From Candidatus Rifleibacterium amylolyticum (lineage in GTDB: Bacteria > Muiribacteriota > Ozemobacteria > Ozemobacterales > Ozemobacteraceae): a DNA stretch of 64,000 bases. This document shows positions 24,106-34,017 of the stretch, in pieces. The stretch lies in NCBI GenBank assembly GCA_009917695.1, contig JAACJG010000004.1:399321-463320 (forward strand). The letters are read 5' to 3'. Numbering within the stretch: the first letter of the stretch is position 1; the number at the start of each line of letters is the position of its first letter. A program made the position numbers and the translations under genes. Below the pieces are notes generated by a model that was not told the origin of the DNA, did no database searches, and saw only the letters and a list, made by a program, of their open reading frames with translations.

Positions 24106-26698
24106 GTGCCAGCTCCTCTTCTCGCGTAAATCGCGAGCCTTTAAGTTTTTGTTCGATTATACGACTGAATATATTGCGCATGTGTGGACCCGGCTTAATT
24201 CCTTCTGCGATAAGATCATTTCCTGAAATATCGCATTTTATACTACGCCAGAACATGATGAAATGAAGAATTTTTCTGGCATTACGTTTGTCGAGAGCGA
24301 AAGCCATGACCGAAAGCATGGCTTCGAGCGACAATTCATGCAGCAGATAATACAGAGCAGTGGCATCGGTTTCTTCAATTTTTGTAATAGCCGTTGGAAC
24401 AGTCTGTATGGCGGCGAGAGCCTGTAGAATAAGTCTGCGTCGATTGTGTGGCGTTCCCAGAGCGTCGAGAATCTTTTCGGTGTTGTCATTTCTAATCACC
24501 GAGAGAATACCGGTCCAGAAGATGGCTTCGCTGTCGATTTCTTCACCAAGAGGCTTGAAACGTTTTATCAGACTGCGAATGAGCTTGAATCTTCCCGGCA
24601 AAATGTCGGCGTCGATCATTTCAGGGCTCAGATATTTCATCAGGCCGGCCGAAAAAAGGTCAGCAACAATCTGCTGTGGTCGTTCTTCATTAAGACAGCG
24701 CGAAATCTCTGCTCCGATGCGCTTTAAAGAAAGCTTTTCCGGGGCTTCTCGATTTATGGCAAGTTCGAAGGCCCGCTGAGTATCCTGTTCAAGAGCAAAG
24801 TTGAAACGTCCGGCGAATCTTATGGCCCTGAACAGTCGGGTCGGGTCTTCGAGAAAACTGAACGAATGTAAAATTCGTATGCGTCGGTTGAGCAGGTCGT
24901 TATAGCCTCCAAAAAAATCCTTCAACTCAAGAAAATGTTCGGGATTGAGTGACAGAGCCAGAGTATTTATAGTGAAATCACGTCGATAAAGATCGTTTGA
25001 CAAGCCACTGAACTCAATCTGTGGCAATGCTCCCGGGTCAGAATAATGTTCTATGCGGGCAGAACTGAAATCGATTTTGAGATCCTCAAGGTATATTCTG
25101 GCTGTATGAAAACGGTCGTAAACCTTATAGTCACATGCAAATTCACGGCTCAGTTCAATCGCAAATGGTATGGCATCACCAATAACTACAATGTCGATGT
25201 CGAAATTCTGACGCTCGAGCAGCAGGTCGCGTACGAATCCACCGACAGCAAAAGTATTCACGCCCTGTTGCCCGGCAAAGCGGCCTATCTGCTGGAGTAT
25301 GTGGTAAATGCGCAAAGAAAACAGAAGCTTAAGCAGTTTCTCCAGTTCACTTGATGTTGGCAAACTCACCTGCTCGGCCAGCGGCAGAAAATCATGCGGT
25401 AGTGGCAGGTAGTCAGGCAAAGAACGCAGAAGTTCGTGAGTCGTAATGATGCCGACCACTTCTGTGCCGTTGAGTACAGGCAGCCGGGTCAGGTTATAGC
25501 GAACCATCAGATTCTTCAGAACGCGCACTGGCGTGGTCGGGCTGACGATCGGAACGCTGGTTGGCACATACGGCCCTATTTCTGAGTCGAGCAGATTCAT
25601 CTGCAGAGCCCGGTCGAGATCACGGCGGGTAACGATGCCGGCAAACTCGCCCTTCTGCATGACGATGAGTGACATTATGTTGAATTTGAGCATAGTGTCG
25701 AATGCGTTTCGTACACTTGCGTGCCAGTCGATACACTGTGGTGAAGCAGACATGATGTCGCCGGCGGTGAGGTCTGGCTGCAGGTTTTGTTCAAGATGCT
25801 GCAATACCCGACTGCGGTTCTGCTCGTGCCCGGCCCCAGAAAAGCTGAAATAAACCCAGTTACGTAATCGAGCTGGCCTGAAATCAGCGAATATTTGACG
25901 AAAGTCTATCTGTGATATGCTGCTTCGGCACCACACCCTGGTAAAATTGCCAAAGGTGAGAATGAGCATTAGAACCGGCGGTGAGGTGTCTGACCATATT
26001 GCATCGACGACTGGTTCAATGTCTTGAACCTGGTTTCCGACCTTGACGGCGACAAGAGTAACAGGCCAGTAGCCCGGCTGAATATCTTCTATATTTTTCA
26101 GCATCTGCCGATAAAGAGCGGTTTGCCCTTCGTGCATGCCAAGAACAACAGTATTGGCAATGCGGCCGGGCGGCATTGTCTGACGGTCAAGAAAAGCTAT
26201 TGCTTTCTGATCTTCAGGCTTAACGCGGGCAGAAAGACCAGCCCAGGTTTTTTCGGTGACTGCAAGTCGAAACATCTGCATATCTTCGTTCGAAAATTTC
26301 AGGTGTTGATCACGCAAGCGGTTAACCAGCCATGCCGTCAGGCTCATTGCGCCGCAAAACTCGGTTTCAACCTCAAGCGGCAGTGTCGCTGAGCGGTCGC
26401 TTATAACAATAACGCGTGGCGAAAATTTTGCTATGGCTTCGATAAATTCCTGATTTTGCTTCAAATGTGTGATGCCGACCAGGTAAACCGTCTTAAGTGC
26501 CGCAAAATCAACATTCTCAAATTTTACTGTTTTAAACCAGTCAAGACGCCGGGCTGTATCCCAGGTGTTCTGGTGAAATCGTACCGGGTGCAGAATGGCT
26601 GCATCAGGATTCATAAGCAACAGACACCTTGCTGCTCCCAGATGATCGAGATCAGCATTGTGCGGAAAAACGATAAGCTTATGAGGACAGTTTTTCAT
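24077..26698 (-). CDS. DHH-CBS-PcnB multidomain tRNA nucleotidyltransferase
   Basis: This is an 873-residue protein. Residues 1-300 resemble the DHH phosphoesterase fold (HNADLDH at 13-19), but the DHH motif itself is replaced by SDRS (100-103). Two CBS domains follow at about 315-435. The class II nucleotidyltransferase head starts near 475 (VGGFVRDLLL, FDIDIVV) and continues with RRDFTINTLAL and the RNA-binding region. The family adds A or CCA to tRNA 3' ends; whether it adds C as well cannot be judged by eye. The CBS pair suggests adenine-nucleotide sensing. It lies 12 bp after the HD-GYP gene. Confidence 0.88.
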   Translation of the reverse strand: MKNCPHKLIVFPHNADLDHLGAARCLLLMNPDAAILHPVRFHQNTWDTARRLDWFKTVKFENVDFAALKTVYLVGITHLKQNQEFIEAIAKFSPRVIVISDRSATLPLEVETEFCGAMSLTAWLVNRLRDQHLKFSNEDMQMFRLAVTEKTWAGLSARVKPEDQKAIAFLDRQTMPPGRIANTVVLGMHEGQTALYRQMLKNIEDIQPGYWPVTLVAVKVGNQVQDIEPVVDAIWSDTSPPVLMLILTFGNFTRVWCRSSISQIDFRQIFADFRPARLRNWVYFSFSGAGHEQNRSRVLQHLEQNLQPDLTAGDIMSASPQCIDWHASVRNAFDTMLKFNIMSLIVMQKGEFAGIVTRRDLDRALQMNLLDSEIGPYVPTSVPIVSPTTPVRVLKNLMVRYNLTRLPVLNGTEVVGIITTHELLRSLPDYLPLPHDFLPLAEQVSLPTSSELEKLLKLLFSLRIYHILQQIGRFAGQQGVNTFAVGGFVRDLLLERQNFDIDIVVIGDAIPFAIELSREFACDYKVYDRFHTARIYLEDLKIDFSSARIEHYSDPGALPQIEFSGLSNDLYRRDFTINTLALSLNPEHFLELKDFFGGYNDLLNRRIRILHSFSFLEDPTRLFRAIRFAGRFNFALEQDTQRAFELAINREAPEKLSLKRIGAEISRCLNEERPQQIVADLFSAGLMKYLSPEMIDADILPGRFKLIRSLIKRFKPLGEEIDSEAIFWTGILSVIRNDNTEKILDALGTPHNRRRLILQALAAIQTVPTAITKIEETDATALYYLLHELSLEAMLSVMAFALDKRNARKILHFIMFWRSIKCDISGNDLIAEGIKPGPHMRNIFSRIIEQKLKGSRFTREEELALAKQLYQNL

Positions 26699-26710
26699 GG
26701 CGGTCTGACG

Positions 26711-28906
26711 CTATTTATCTATGCCTTCGCGTTTGAGTATTTCAAAAAACACCTTGACGATCTCGGGATCGAGCTGGCTGCCGGCAGCTTTTTTCATTTC
26801 CTGTCTGACAAATTCGAATGGAAAAGCCTTGCGATAAGGGCGATCGGCAATCATCGCGTCGTAGGTGTCAGCAACAGCAAGAATTCTGGCGCCAAGAGGG
26901 ATCTGGTCGCCCTTCAGGCCTAGTGGATAACCGGTTCCATCGAATCTTTCGTGGTGATAAAGCGTCAAAGGAGCAATTTCTTTCAGTATTTCGACGCGTT
27001 CCATAATGCTGGCGCCGTATTCAGGGTGGCGTTGCAGTTCTTCTATTTCTTCGCTGGTAAGCCTTTCCTGCTTGGTCAAAATGACATCCTTTATGCCGAT
27101 TTTGCCGATATCGTGTAACAAGCCGGCATACCTAACGGTTTCGAGTTCTTCTTCAGTCAGGCCAAGCTCAGTTCCAATTTTGACCGCGTATTCCATGACC
27201 TTGGTGCTGTGGCCGTGTGTATATGAGTCTTTTGCTTCTATGGCTGCGGCCAGTGCCATGACCATTGACAGGTATTGCCGCTTCATTTCAGCATACAGCT
27301 GAGCATTCTCGATAGCGATGCTGGCTTGAGAAGCAAAGGTAGACAGCAGATCTATTTCATCCTGTGAAAAGTCGCGAGGTTTGCTGGTGTAAATGGTAAT
27401 TACGCCAATAGGTCGCCCTCGCTGCATGATTGGTACGGCCAGCAGACCAGCCAGCTTTTCGCGTTTCACCAGACTTGTATATTTGGTGCGTGGATCCTTG
27501 CGGGCATCAACCACCGAAATTGGCAGGCGTTGCGAAAAGCAGCTGCCGATGATGCCTTCGCCAATTTTTATTGCTGTCGATGACAAAAATGATTTTGATA
27601 AACCACGTGAAGCTCTGACTTCGAGGAGTTCTCCGGTCGAATCGAGCAGCCGCAGTTCACAGCGCAGTGCGTTCATCATTTCCATCGAAAAGTTGACGAT
27701 TGAGTCGAGAACCTCGTCGAGTACCAGTGTTGAGGTGATCGACTGCGAAATTTCGAAAAGAACTGAGATTTCATCAATGCGGCGTTCGAGGTAAAGTCTG
27801 ATCTTCACATTTTCGATAGCCGTCGATAGCAGGTTGGATAGTGTGGTGAAGGTACGCAGATGTTCGCGGTTGAAGGCTTTCTGACGCGTTGCGGACAGGT
27901 TTATCAGGCCAATGTTTTTGCCCTGGACAGTAAGTGGTACAGTCATGAAAGACTGAATTTTACGTCTGAACACTTTGTCCATGCTCATGGCGTTCTGACC
28001 AGGCAGGAACAGCTGTTGACAGCGGGTAATTCGTGCCGGTTTGCCGCGGATCTTAAGACTGATATCGTCGATGTGCCCGGTGAGACTGTCGAGGCTGGCC
28101 GGAGCAAGTGGCAGACGTGAAATGAAGTAGCGGGTTTCTTCGTCATCTTTGAACAAACAGACGATTCCGAGATCATGACCAATCAACTGCGCCAGATATT
28201 CAAATGACAGACCGATCAGGCCTTCGAGTGTCTGTACAGAAGAGAACCTTTTGGCGAGTATATTCAGTTTTTCCATCTCGCGAATGCGATTCTCACGTTC
28301 CTGTAGCAGCCCGCTATGTTCGATTTTCATGGCGGCCAGGTTGGCGTAAACTGTTGCTTCTTCAAGGTCGTTCACGTTGAATGCCTTGGTGCGCCCGATG
28401 TTGCCTACTACCATCAGACCGACGCACTGTGTGTTGGTGGCGAGCGGAATTATCATGGCAGACTTGAAGGGAGCGTCTTTGAAAAGAGGATCGTGCATTT
28501 CGCCGGTATACAAAAGTCTCTGGCGGCATGAAAAGGCATTCCGAAGCAGTAATGCTTCAGCGCTCAACACTTCTTCGCTGGTCATGGACTCAGTCGAGCA
28601 AGGTGCAAAACCAAATTCTTCTTCAGAATTAATTATGGTGCGGCGGTCGAGGCATCTGATCTGATTTGGGCGTTTACGTTTCGAGCCGCTGAAAGCAGTA
28701 AAACAGAGCTCGAAGGTTTCGCGGTCAAGCAGCATGAAATAGATTTCGTCAGCCTTGATCGCTTCTCTTGCTGATTTGGCCATGTTTTTCAGCAGTTCAA
28801 CGAGATCAACTCCAGATGAAAGAGCCATGGAAAGATCGGAAAGGCGCGAAAGGCGTTCAAAAGTTTGTTCAGTCGAGTTAGCTGGTCGTGATTTTCTTTC
28901 AGGCAT
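26711..28906 (-). CDS. GAF-domain HD-GYP cyclic-di-GMP phosphodiesterase
   Basis: This is a 731-residue cytoplasmic protein. Three GAF-like sensor domains cover roughly residues 15-190, 215-360 and 385-530. The HD-GYP domain occupies about 545-731. Its key motifs are all present: YTHGHSTKV, LLHDIGKIG, HPEYG, HHERFDGTGYP and ADTYDAM. It is therefore expected to hydrolyse c-di-GMP to pGpG or GMP. No membrane segment is seen, so it senses intracellular ligands. It overlaps the GGDEF gene by 8 bp. Confidence 0.93.
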   Translation of the reverse strand: MPERKSRPANSTEQTFERLSRLSDLSMALSSGVDLVELLKNMAKSAREAIKADEIYFMLLDRETFELCFTAFSGSKRKRPNQIRCLDRRTIINSEEEFGFAPCSTESMTSEEVLSAEALLLRNAFSCRQRLLYTGEMHDPLFKDAPFKSAMIIPLATNTQCVGLMVVGNIGRTKAFNVNDLEEATVYANLAAMKIEHSGLLQERENRIREMEKLNILAKRFSSVQTLEGLIGLSFEYLAQLIGHDLGIVCLFKDDEETRYFISRLPLAPASLDSLTGHIDDISLKIRGKPARITRCQQLFLPGQNAMSMDKVFRRKIQSFMTVPLTVQGKNIGLINLSATRQKAFNREHLRTFTTLSNLLSTAIENVKIRLYLERRIDEISVLFEISQSITSTLVLDEVLDSIVNFSMEMMNALRCELRLLDSTGELLEVRASRGLSKSFLSSTAIKIGEGIIGSCFSQRLPISVVDARKDPRTKYTSLVKREKLAGLLAVPIMQRGRPIGVITIYTSKPRDFSQDEIDLLSTFASQASIAIENAQLYAEMKRQYLSMVMALAAAIEAKDSYTHGHSTKVMEYAVKIGTELGLTEEELETVRYAGLLHDIGKIGIKDVILTKQERLTSEEIEELQRHPEYGASIMERVEILKEIAPLTLYHHERFDGTGYPLGLKGDQIPLGARILAVADTYDAMIADRPYRKAFPFEFVRQEMKKAAGSQLDPEIVKVFFEILKREGIDK

Positions 28907-31016
28907 TCTTCAATCTGCTTTCCTTGAATGTCGTCACCCGGTTGCGACCGGTGTCTTTTGCCTTGTAAAGCGCGAGGTCTGAAGCTTCGATAAGATCAGA
29001 AGGTTTTTCGCAGCTGGTAATACTGGTGCAGGCTACTCCAATCGACAGGGTTACGGCGAGTTCTCGGTTTTCGTCGATGACTCGCGATTCTTCAACTGCC
29101 GCGCGAATACGTTCAGCAAATCTGCTCGCGCCCTCAATAGATGTTTCTGGCAGAATAACGGCGAATTCTTCCCCGCCATATCTGGCGACTGTATCGATCT
29201 GTTCACGCACAGAATTTTTGAATACTGCGGCAACATGGCGCAAAACCTTGTCGCCAACGAGGTGCCCATAGGTGTCGTTAAACTTTTTAAAAAAGTCGAT
29301 GTCGATGAGCATCAGCGATAGTGGCTTTGTATAACGTTTTGCGCGTGTGAACTCATGGCTTAGAGTTTCCTGGAAATAGCGGTGGTTGAAGAGTTCGGTC
29401 AATGGGTCGGTAAAAGCGAGTTTTTCGGTGCGCTTGTGTATAAGTGCGTTTTTGATGCTGGTTATAAAGATACCGGTGAACTGTGAGGTGCTGTCGAGAT
29501 CGCTGGGATTGAAAGGATCGTTGTGGCGGCGTGCCAGGTGTATAAGGCCGCGCACTTTATCACCGATAACTATTGGCAGGTGCAAGGTGTGTTTGTAGTC
29601 CGCTGCTGGTTTGGCATGATGAGTCTGAGGCTTGAAAAATATCGGTTTGCAGAAGTTTTCCTGGGACAACGGAGGGTCAGAGGGGAAGTCGCTGAACAGG
29701 TTGAAAATCTGCTGCGTGAGCTTTTTCTGGTAGCCCACTGATACTGGTTCGTCGGGTTGCACGATGAGGCGGTAACTGTTCTCTATGTCGTCAAACAAAA
29801 GAATAGAGATGGTAGTGAAGCCGATTACCTTGTTAAAATTGTTGAAGGCTTTCTGAAGAATTGTGTAAGGATCCAGGGTTGAGGTCAGATCCTTACTGAT
29901 CTCAAGAAAATAAAGATTGCGCTGGTTGGTGCGGTAAAGCATATCCTGGTCTTCGCTGATAAGTCTGATCATATTCTCGCGTTCTATTGCCATGCTCAGG
30001 TTCTGTGAAACCAGATAGAGAAAGCGATAGTGTTTGCCAGCCTGGCGAGAATCATCTTCGAGATAACGACGACTTACCAGAAGCACGTGTGAAGGTTGTC
30101 CTTCTACCAGCAGCGGAATACAGAAGAGCTCATGGATGTTGCCATCTTTCTCTTCAAACGAAAGAGTGGGAGGGCGCAATACTTCAGATTCGGTTGAAAA
30201 CAGGCCTTGTGACTGCGAAATCTGCATCTGCATGCGGGCTGAAACCGACTTGAACATCTGTTGCAGTAGAGTTGGCTTGAGATTGTGGGCAGCCAGGATA
30301 TCGAATTCAATTTCTTTATCTGATTTGACGGTCAGGTCGAGATTTCTTTTGATTTTCAGGATTGCCAGTCGTTGCAGTCCGAGCTCATCTGAAAGCTTTT
30401 TGAGAAACTCTTCAAGTCGTCCGGTAAAGTCATTGGACTCTGATAAAATACTTGAGATTTCATACAGGCCGGCGATTTCGCGTCGGTTTTCTTCGATTGC
30501 GTCAAGCAGGCTCTCTTTCTCGATAAGGCTGGCAATCATGGTGTCGACTGCTTTGAGTCGGGTGAGATCGAGATCGGTAAAGCTCTTCTGACTGGCGGGG
30601 CGATTAAGATTCATCACTCCGATGAGCTTTTTATTGATTTTGAGAGGAATCGACAAAAATGAACCGCTGTCGTTCTTTCGTCGCAGCTTTGCTTTGATCT
30701 CAGCTTGTGCAGCGTTTTCCACGACAATAGGTCGGCCGCTTTCAAACACTCTGCCGGCGATACCTTCTTTGACGGGAATTTCGGCCACCAGGCCGCTTTT
30801 CTGAGTTTTATGAGCGGGATGATGTGATGAAACATAAAGTTTGAGGCTGTTGCTCTGTTTGTCGTATACCATTATCGAGCCAGACGCCGCATTCATATAG
30901 TTGACAGTTTCAGAGATAATCGATTCAACAAGTTTATGCAGATCTTTGGTTTCGGCGGCTTTTTCGGCCAGACGGGCATGAAAATCGAGAATTGTATCAA
31001 GTGTGTGTTCGTTCAT
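28899..31016 (-). CDS. GAF-domain diguanylate cyclase (GGDEF)
   Basis: This is a 705-residue protein with GAF-like domains over residues 1-520 and a C-terminal GGDEF domain at about 535-700. The active-site motif is ARYGGEEF, and the metal Asp lies in LMLIDIDFFKKFND. It makes c-di-GMP from GTP. The RxxD inhibitory site expected just before the motif is not intact (VREQIDTVARYGGEEF has one extra residue), so product inhibition may be lost. It overlaps the SpoIIE gene by 4 bp and the HD-GYP gene by 8 bp. Confidence 0.93.
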   Translation of the reverse strand: MNEHTLDTILDFHARLAEKAAETKDLHKLVESIISETVNYMNAASGSIMVYDKQSNSLKLYVSSHHPAHKTQKSGLVAEIPVKEGIAGRVFESGRPIVVENAAQAEIKAKLRRKNDSGSFLSIPLKINKKLIGVMNLNRPASQKSFTDLDLTRLKAVDTMIASLIEKESLLDAIEENRREIAGLYEISSILSESNDFTGRLEEFLKKLSDELGLQRLAILKIKRNLDLTVKSDKEIEFDILAAHNLKPTLLQQMFKSVSARMQMQISQSQGLFSTESEVLRPPTLSFEEKDGNIHELFCIPLLVEGQPSHVLLVSRRYLEDDSRQAGKHYRFLYLVSQNLSMAIERENMIRLISEDQDMLYRTNQRNLYFLEISKDLTSTLDPYTILQKAFNNFNKVIGFTTISILLFDDIENSYRLIVQPDEPVSVGYQKKLTQQIFNLFSDFPSDPPLSQENFCKPIFFKPQTHHAKPAADYKHTLHLPIVIGDKVRGLIHLARRHNDPFNPSDLDSTSQFTGIFITSIKNALIHKRTEKLAFTDPLTELFNHRYFQETLSHEFTRAKRYTKPLSLMLIDIDFFKKFNDTYGHLVGDKVLRHVAAVFKNSVREQIDTVARYGGEEFAVILPETSIEGASRFAERIRAAVEESRVIDENRELAVTLSIGVACTSITSCEKPSDLIEASDLALYKAKDTGRNRVTTFKESRLKNA

Positions 31017-33787
31017 GCAGACGCTTTTCCTTTGAATTTGAGGGTCAACACCGTAAGGTCGTCATGAGCTTCAGCTGTTCCTCGCCATTTCATCGCGGCA
31101 GAAATCAGCGCCTCGCCGATATCTCTGGCGCTTTTTCCTGAGTATTCATCAAAAATAGCCTGAATTCGCTCACTTCCGAACATATTTTTTTCTTTGGCAC
31201 CTTCTTCAGAAAGGCCGTCGGTATACATTATCAAAGCATCTCCGGCTGTCATGGTGAATGGATTCTTGTCATAACCCGTTACTGCAGGTATGCCAAGAGG
31301 GGGGCCGCTTCTGGTCTCTACCAGTCGGATATTGCCGGCAAGCTTAACCATCAGGGGGCCATGACCTGCCGATGACATCTCGCTGTCACCGGTGACAGGG
31401 TCTATCGCCACCAGTTGCAGGGTTACGAAGTGATATGAATCAAGCTCCAGGGCCAGTTTGCTGTTGACCTTCTCGAGTATGGCTACCGGGTCTGAACACT
31501 CCTGGACGACCTGTCTGATGATCATGCGGGTGACAACCATCAAAATGGCTGCTGGCATGCCTTTGCCAGATACATCTCCGAGCACGGCGAGTTGTCTGCC
31601 GTCTTCAAGGGTGAGAATGTCGAAAAAGTCACCACCTATCTGGCGCGCCGGTATGCTTCTGCCAAACATTTCTATCGATTCAGGCAGGTCAGAAAAACTT
31701 TTTGGCATAAGTGACATCTGTATGTCACGGGCGTCACTCAGCTGGCGTTCAAGCAGGTCTCTGTCGTGGCGCTCTTCCATCAACCTGACATTTTCGAGTG
31801 CGGTGACGACGAGGTGAGCAATTGCCTCCAGCAACTGCTGATCTTGCACGGTAAAAGTCAGGCCGTTGGTTTTGTTGTTAACATTGATGACACCGATAAC
31901 CTTCTTGCCGGCGCTACCACGCTGTATTACCAGAGGAACCGACAAAAGCGAGCGGTTGAGATAATGCTCCATCGAACGTTTTTTAAAGATGCCTTCAGAT
32001 TCAATGTTGTCGATACGATAAGAGCGCCCCTGCTGTGCAACATAGCCTGATATTTCTTCGCCGATAGGGATTCTGGTTTTTTCTATGATGCCGGGGGGGA
32101 GCCCGAATCCTTTTTCAATCTGAAGGTATTTTCCGCTTTCGTCTACTTTGAGATAGGAAATTCGGTTAACTCTAAGCAGACGCCTTATGATAACGATCAT
32201 TTCGTCGAGAAGAGCGTTTGAATCTGAGAGCTTTTCCATCAGGCCTTCAAGGGCATTGATGGTAGCCAGTTTTTCTGAATAATTGCTGGCTACTTGAAGT
32301 GCGGCGCTCATACCATTAAGGAGAATCGGCATAAGGGCTGCCAGGTCTTCTTCGGCCAGGGGTTTGTTGAGAGCGGATTCAAAAAGAATTACGCCGCCCA
32401 GCGATCTCAGCGGCAGAAACTCAGTATTGATGGCAGTCGCCTGCGGCGTCGTCGCCAGCGGAAGAACGTAGCGAATAGGCAGCGGATAGTGCCCGTTGCG
32501 ATTGTCAAAAGCGGAGCCCTCAGTAATTGCATCTATTACCGGGCCTTTGTTTCTGATGAGCTCGTTTATGTCAAGTTCTTCCGGTTTCTGACCGCCGAGA
32601 TAAGCTGCAAGGCTCAACTCTGAAGTATCACGAGAAAACATAAGTATTGCGCCTGAATATTGACCGAAAAGGTAATTCAGGCTTTCGACCAGCTTGTAAA
32701 GAATGGCATCGATATTGACAGAAGAAATTATGGTATTACAGGTCTGGTTTATCTGCTGCAGAATACGACCATGTCTGGCTTCTTTGCGCAACTGATAATA
32801 ATGACTGAAATATAGACCAAGCTGGTTCGCCAGGGTTGGCATGAGTTTCGACCGGTGACTGATGTGGCGTCTGAAGTGGTCGCCAGACAAGAGAAAGCCG
32901 AGATGACCGTAAGTCTGGCCGCCAGCCTGGCAGGCGAAGACCAGTGGCGACAGATTCTGGCTGTTGAATTCCAGATTCCCGCTACCCACAGTAGCTCTGG
33001 TGATTATCGCGTGCTTTTCAATCTTGTACTGGTGCATGGCGATTTCGATCATTTCTTCAATTTCATTTTTGCTGAGCTCGTCTTCGCAGGCAGCCATGAC
33101 AGTTATCTGATTGTAAGCGTCAGGCCCGGCTTGTTGAAGCACAAAAACCGTATGAAAGTTAAACGCCCGCTGAAGCTTCAGCAGAAAGCTGGTCAGCATC
33201 GGACTGTCTTCGTCAAACCAGATTTGGGCCTGCCTTTGCTCATAGCCGGGGGCGGGAGGCAGTGCGTCAGCGTGTCTGCTGGTGTTGAGGAGTTTCTGCG
33301 TCTCGTGCAGAAAAGCCAGCAGGCGATCGGAACTTTCTATCTGGCTTCTGACCAGATGCAATGGAAACAGAAACTTGCTACAGATCTTTTCGGCCAGATG
33401 ATCTGCAAAAAAATGCCATTCCCTGATGCTTGCCCTGGTTTCTGTGGAAATCATCAGCAGTTGATCGCCAAAATGCGATTGATCGACCATATATGGACTT
33501 ATAATAGTGATATACTTCTGGCCGCCAAGTTCACGCACCAGCAGATCTTCTGGACGCTCTGGCAGAGTCTCGGCACGCAGGTCGTAGAGTTCGTCGATGG
33601 AGAACCTGGAAGCTTCGTGCAATTGAAGCTCTTTCCATTGCTGACCTGAGCTGCCGGTGTAAAGTCGCAGCACCAGACCACGATATTCTTTGAAATCTCG
33701 AAAAAGGTCGAAGCCGCTGCTGGAAAGGTCGCTGAAGCGCGGCAACTCTTCGGCTTCAGTCAGTGCGTTCAAAAAAGCTGTTTTCAA
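31013..33787 (-). CDS. GAF-domain SpoIIE/RsbU-type protein phosphatase
   Basis: This is a 924-residue cytoplasmic protein. Several GAF-like domains are present; the best runs over about residues 520-665 (IPIGEEISGYVAQQG, LLSVPLVIQRG). The C-terminal PP2C-like SpoIIE domain (about 680-920) has GGDFFD, GDVSGKGMPAA and MYTDGLSEEGAKE, which hold the metal-binding Asp residues. Such enzymes dephosphorylate STAS-domain anti-anti-sigma factors. No STAS or anti-sigma gene lies in this window. TTG at 33787 is the start, preceded by GGAG. It is the first gene of the operon. Confidence 0.92.
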   Translation of the reverse strand: MKTAFLNALTEAEELPRFSDLSSSGFDLFRDFKEYRGLVLRLYTGSSGQQWKELQLHEASRFSIDELYDLRAETLPERPEDLLVRELGGQKYITIISPYMVDQSHFGDQLLMISTETRASIREWHFFADHLAEKICSKFLFPLHLVRSQIESSDRLLAFLHETQKLLNTSRHADALPPAPGYEQRQAQIWFDEDSPMLTSFLLKLQRAFNFHTVFVLQQAGPDAYNQITVMAACEDELSKNEIEEMIEIAMHQYKIEKHAIITRATVGSGNLEFNSQNLSPLVFACQAGGQTYGHLGFLLSGDHFRRHISHRSKLMPTLANQLGLYFSHYYQLRKEARHGRILQQINQTCNTIISSVNIDAILYKLVESLNYLFGQYSGAILMFSRDTSELSLAAYLGGQKPEELDINELIRNKGPVIDAITEGSAFDNRNGHYPLPIRYVLPLATTPQATAINTEFLPLRSLGGVILFESALNKPLAEEDLAALMPILLNGMSAALQVASNYSEKLATINALEGLMEKLSDSNALLDEMIVIIRRLLRVNRISYLKVDESGKYLQIEKGFGLPPGIIEKTRIPIGEEISGYVAQQGRSYRIDNIESEGIFKKRSMEHYLNRSLLSVPLVIQRGSAGKKVIGVINVNNKTNGLTFTVQDQQLLEAIAHLVVTALENVRLMEERHDRDLLERQLSDARDIQMSLMPKSFSDLPESIEMFGRSIPARQIGGDFFDILTLEDGRQLAVLGDVSGKGMPAAILMVVTRMIIRQVVQECSDPVAILEKVNSKLALELDSYHFVTLQLVAIDPVTGDSEMSSAGHGPLMVKLAGNIRLVETRSGPPLGIPAVTGYDKNPFTMTAGDALIMYTDGLSEEGAKEKNMFGSERIQAIFDEYSGKSARDIGEALISAAMKWRGTAEAHDDLTVLTLKFKGKASA

Positions 33788-33824
33788 AAATAACTCCGCT
33801 GCCTTGCTACGTCTTGATTTTAGA

Positions 33825-33853
33825 ATTATATTCTTTTCTTCTCCCTATTTCAA
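33825..33853 (-). promoter_or_regulatory. Promoter of the signalling operon (minus strand)
   Basis: On the minus strand TTGAAA (plus-strand 33848-33853) and a perfect TATAAT (33825-33830) are separated by 17 bp. The leader to the TTG start is about 30 bases and includes GGAG. Confidence 0.7.
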
Positions 33854-33952
33854 GAACTGGTGTCTCTCAGATTTGTACCGATTTGTCTGACTTTGTAATC
33901 GCTGCTGTCATTATTCAGGCGTTGCTGCGGTACATTTTATTCTGCAAAACTC

Positions 33953-33981
33953 TTGAAATCATTGTGCGATTATGGTAAGAT
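33953..33981 (+). promoter_or_regulatory. rpsT promoter
   Basis: TTGAAA (33953-33958) and TAAGAT (33976-33981) are 17 bp apart, with TGG just before the -10. The predicted start lies about 30 bases before the rpsT ATG. Confidence 0.65.
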
Positions 33982-34017
33982 TAAATTTCCAATATTGATT
34001 TATGAAAGGTGAACGTT

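Noticed and set aside
32855-33649. A 264-codon plus-strand frame opposite the SpoIIE phosphatase gene
   Set aside because: The real gene has clear GAF and SpoIIE motifs; the opposite frame has no recognisable domain or ribosome site.
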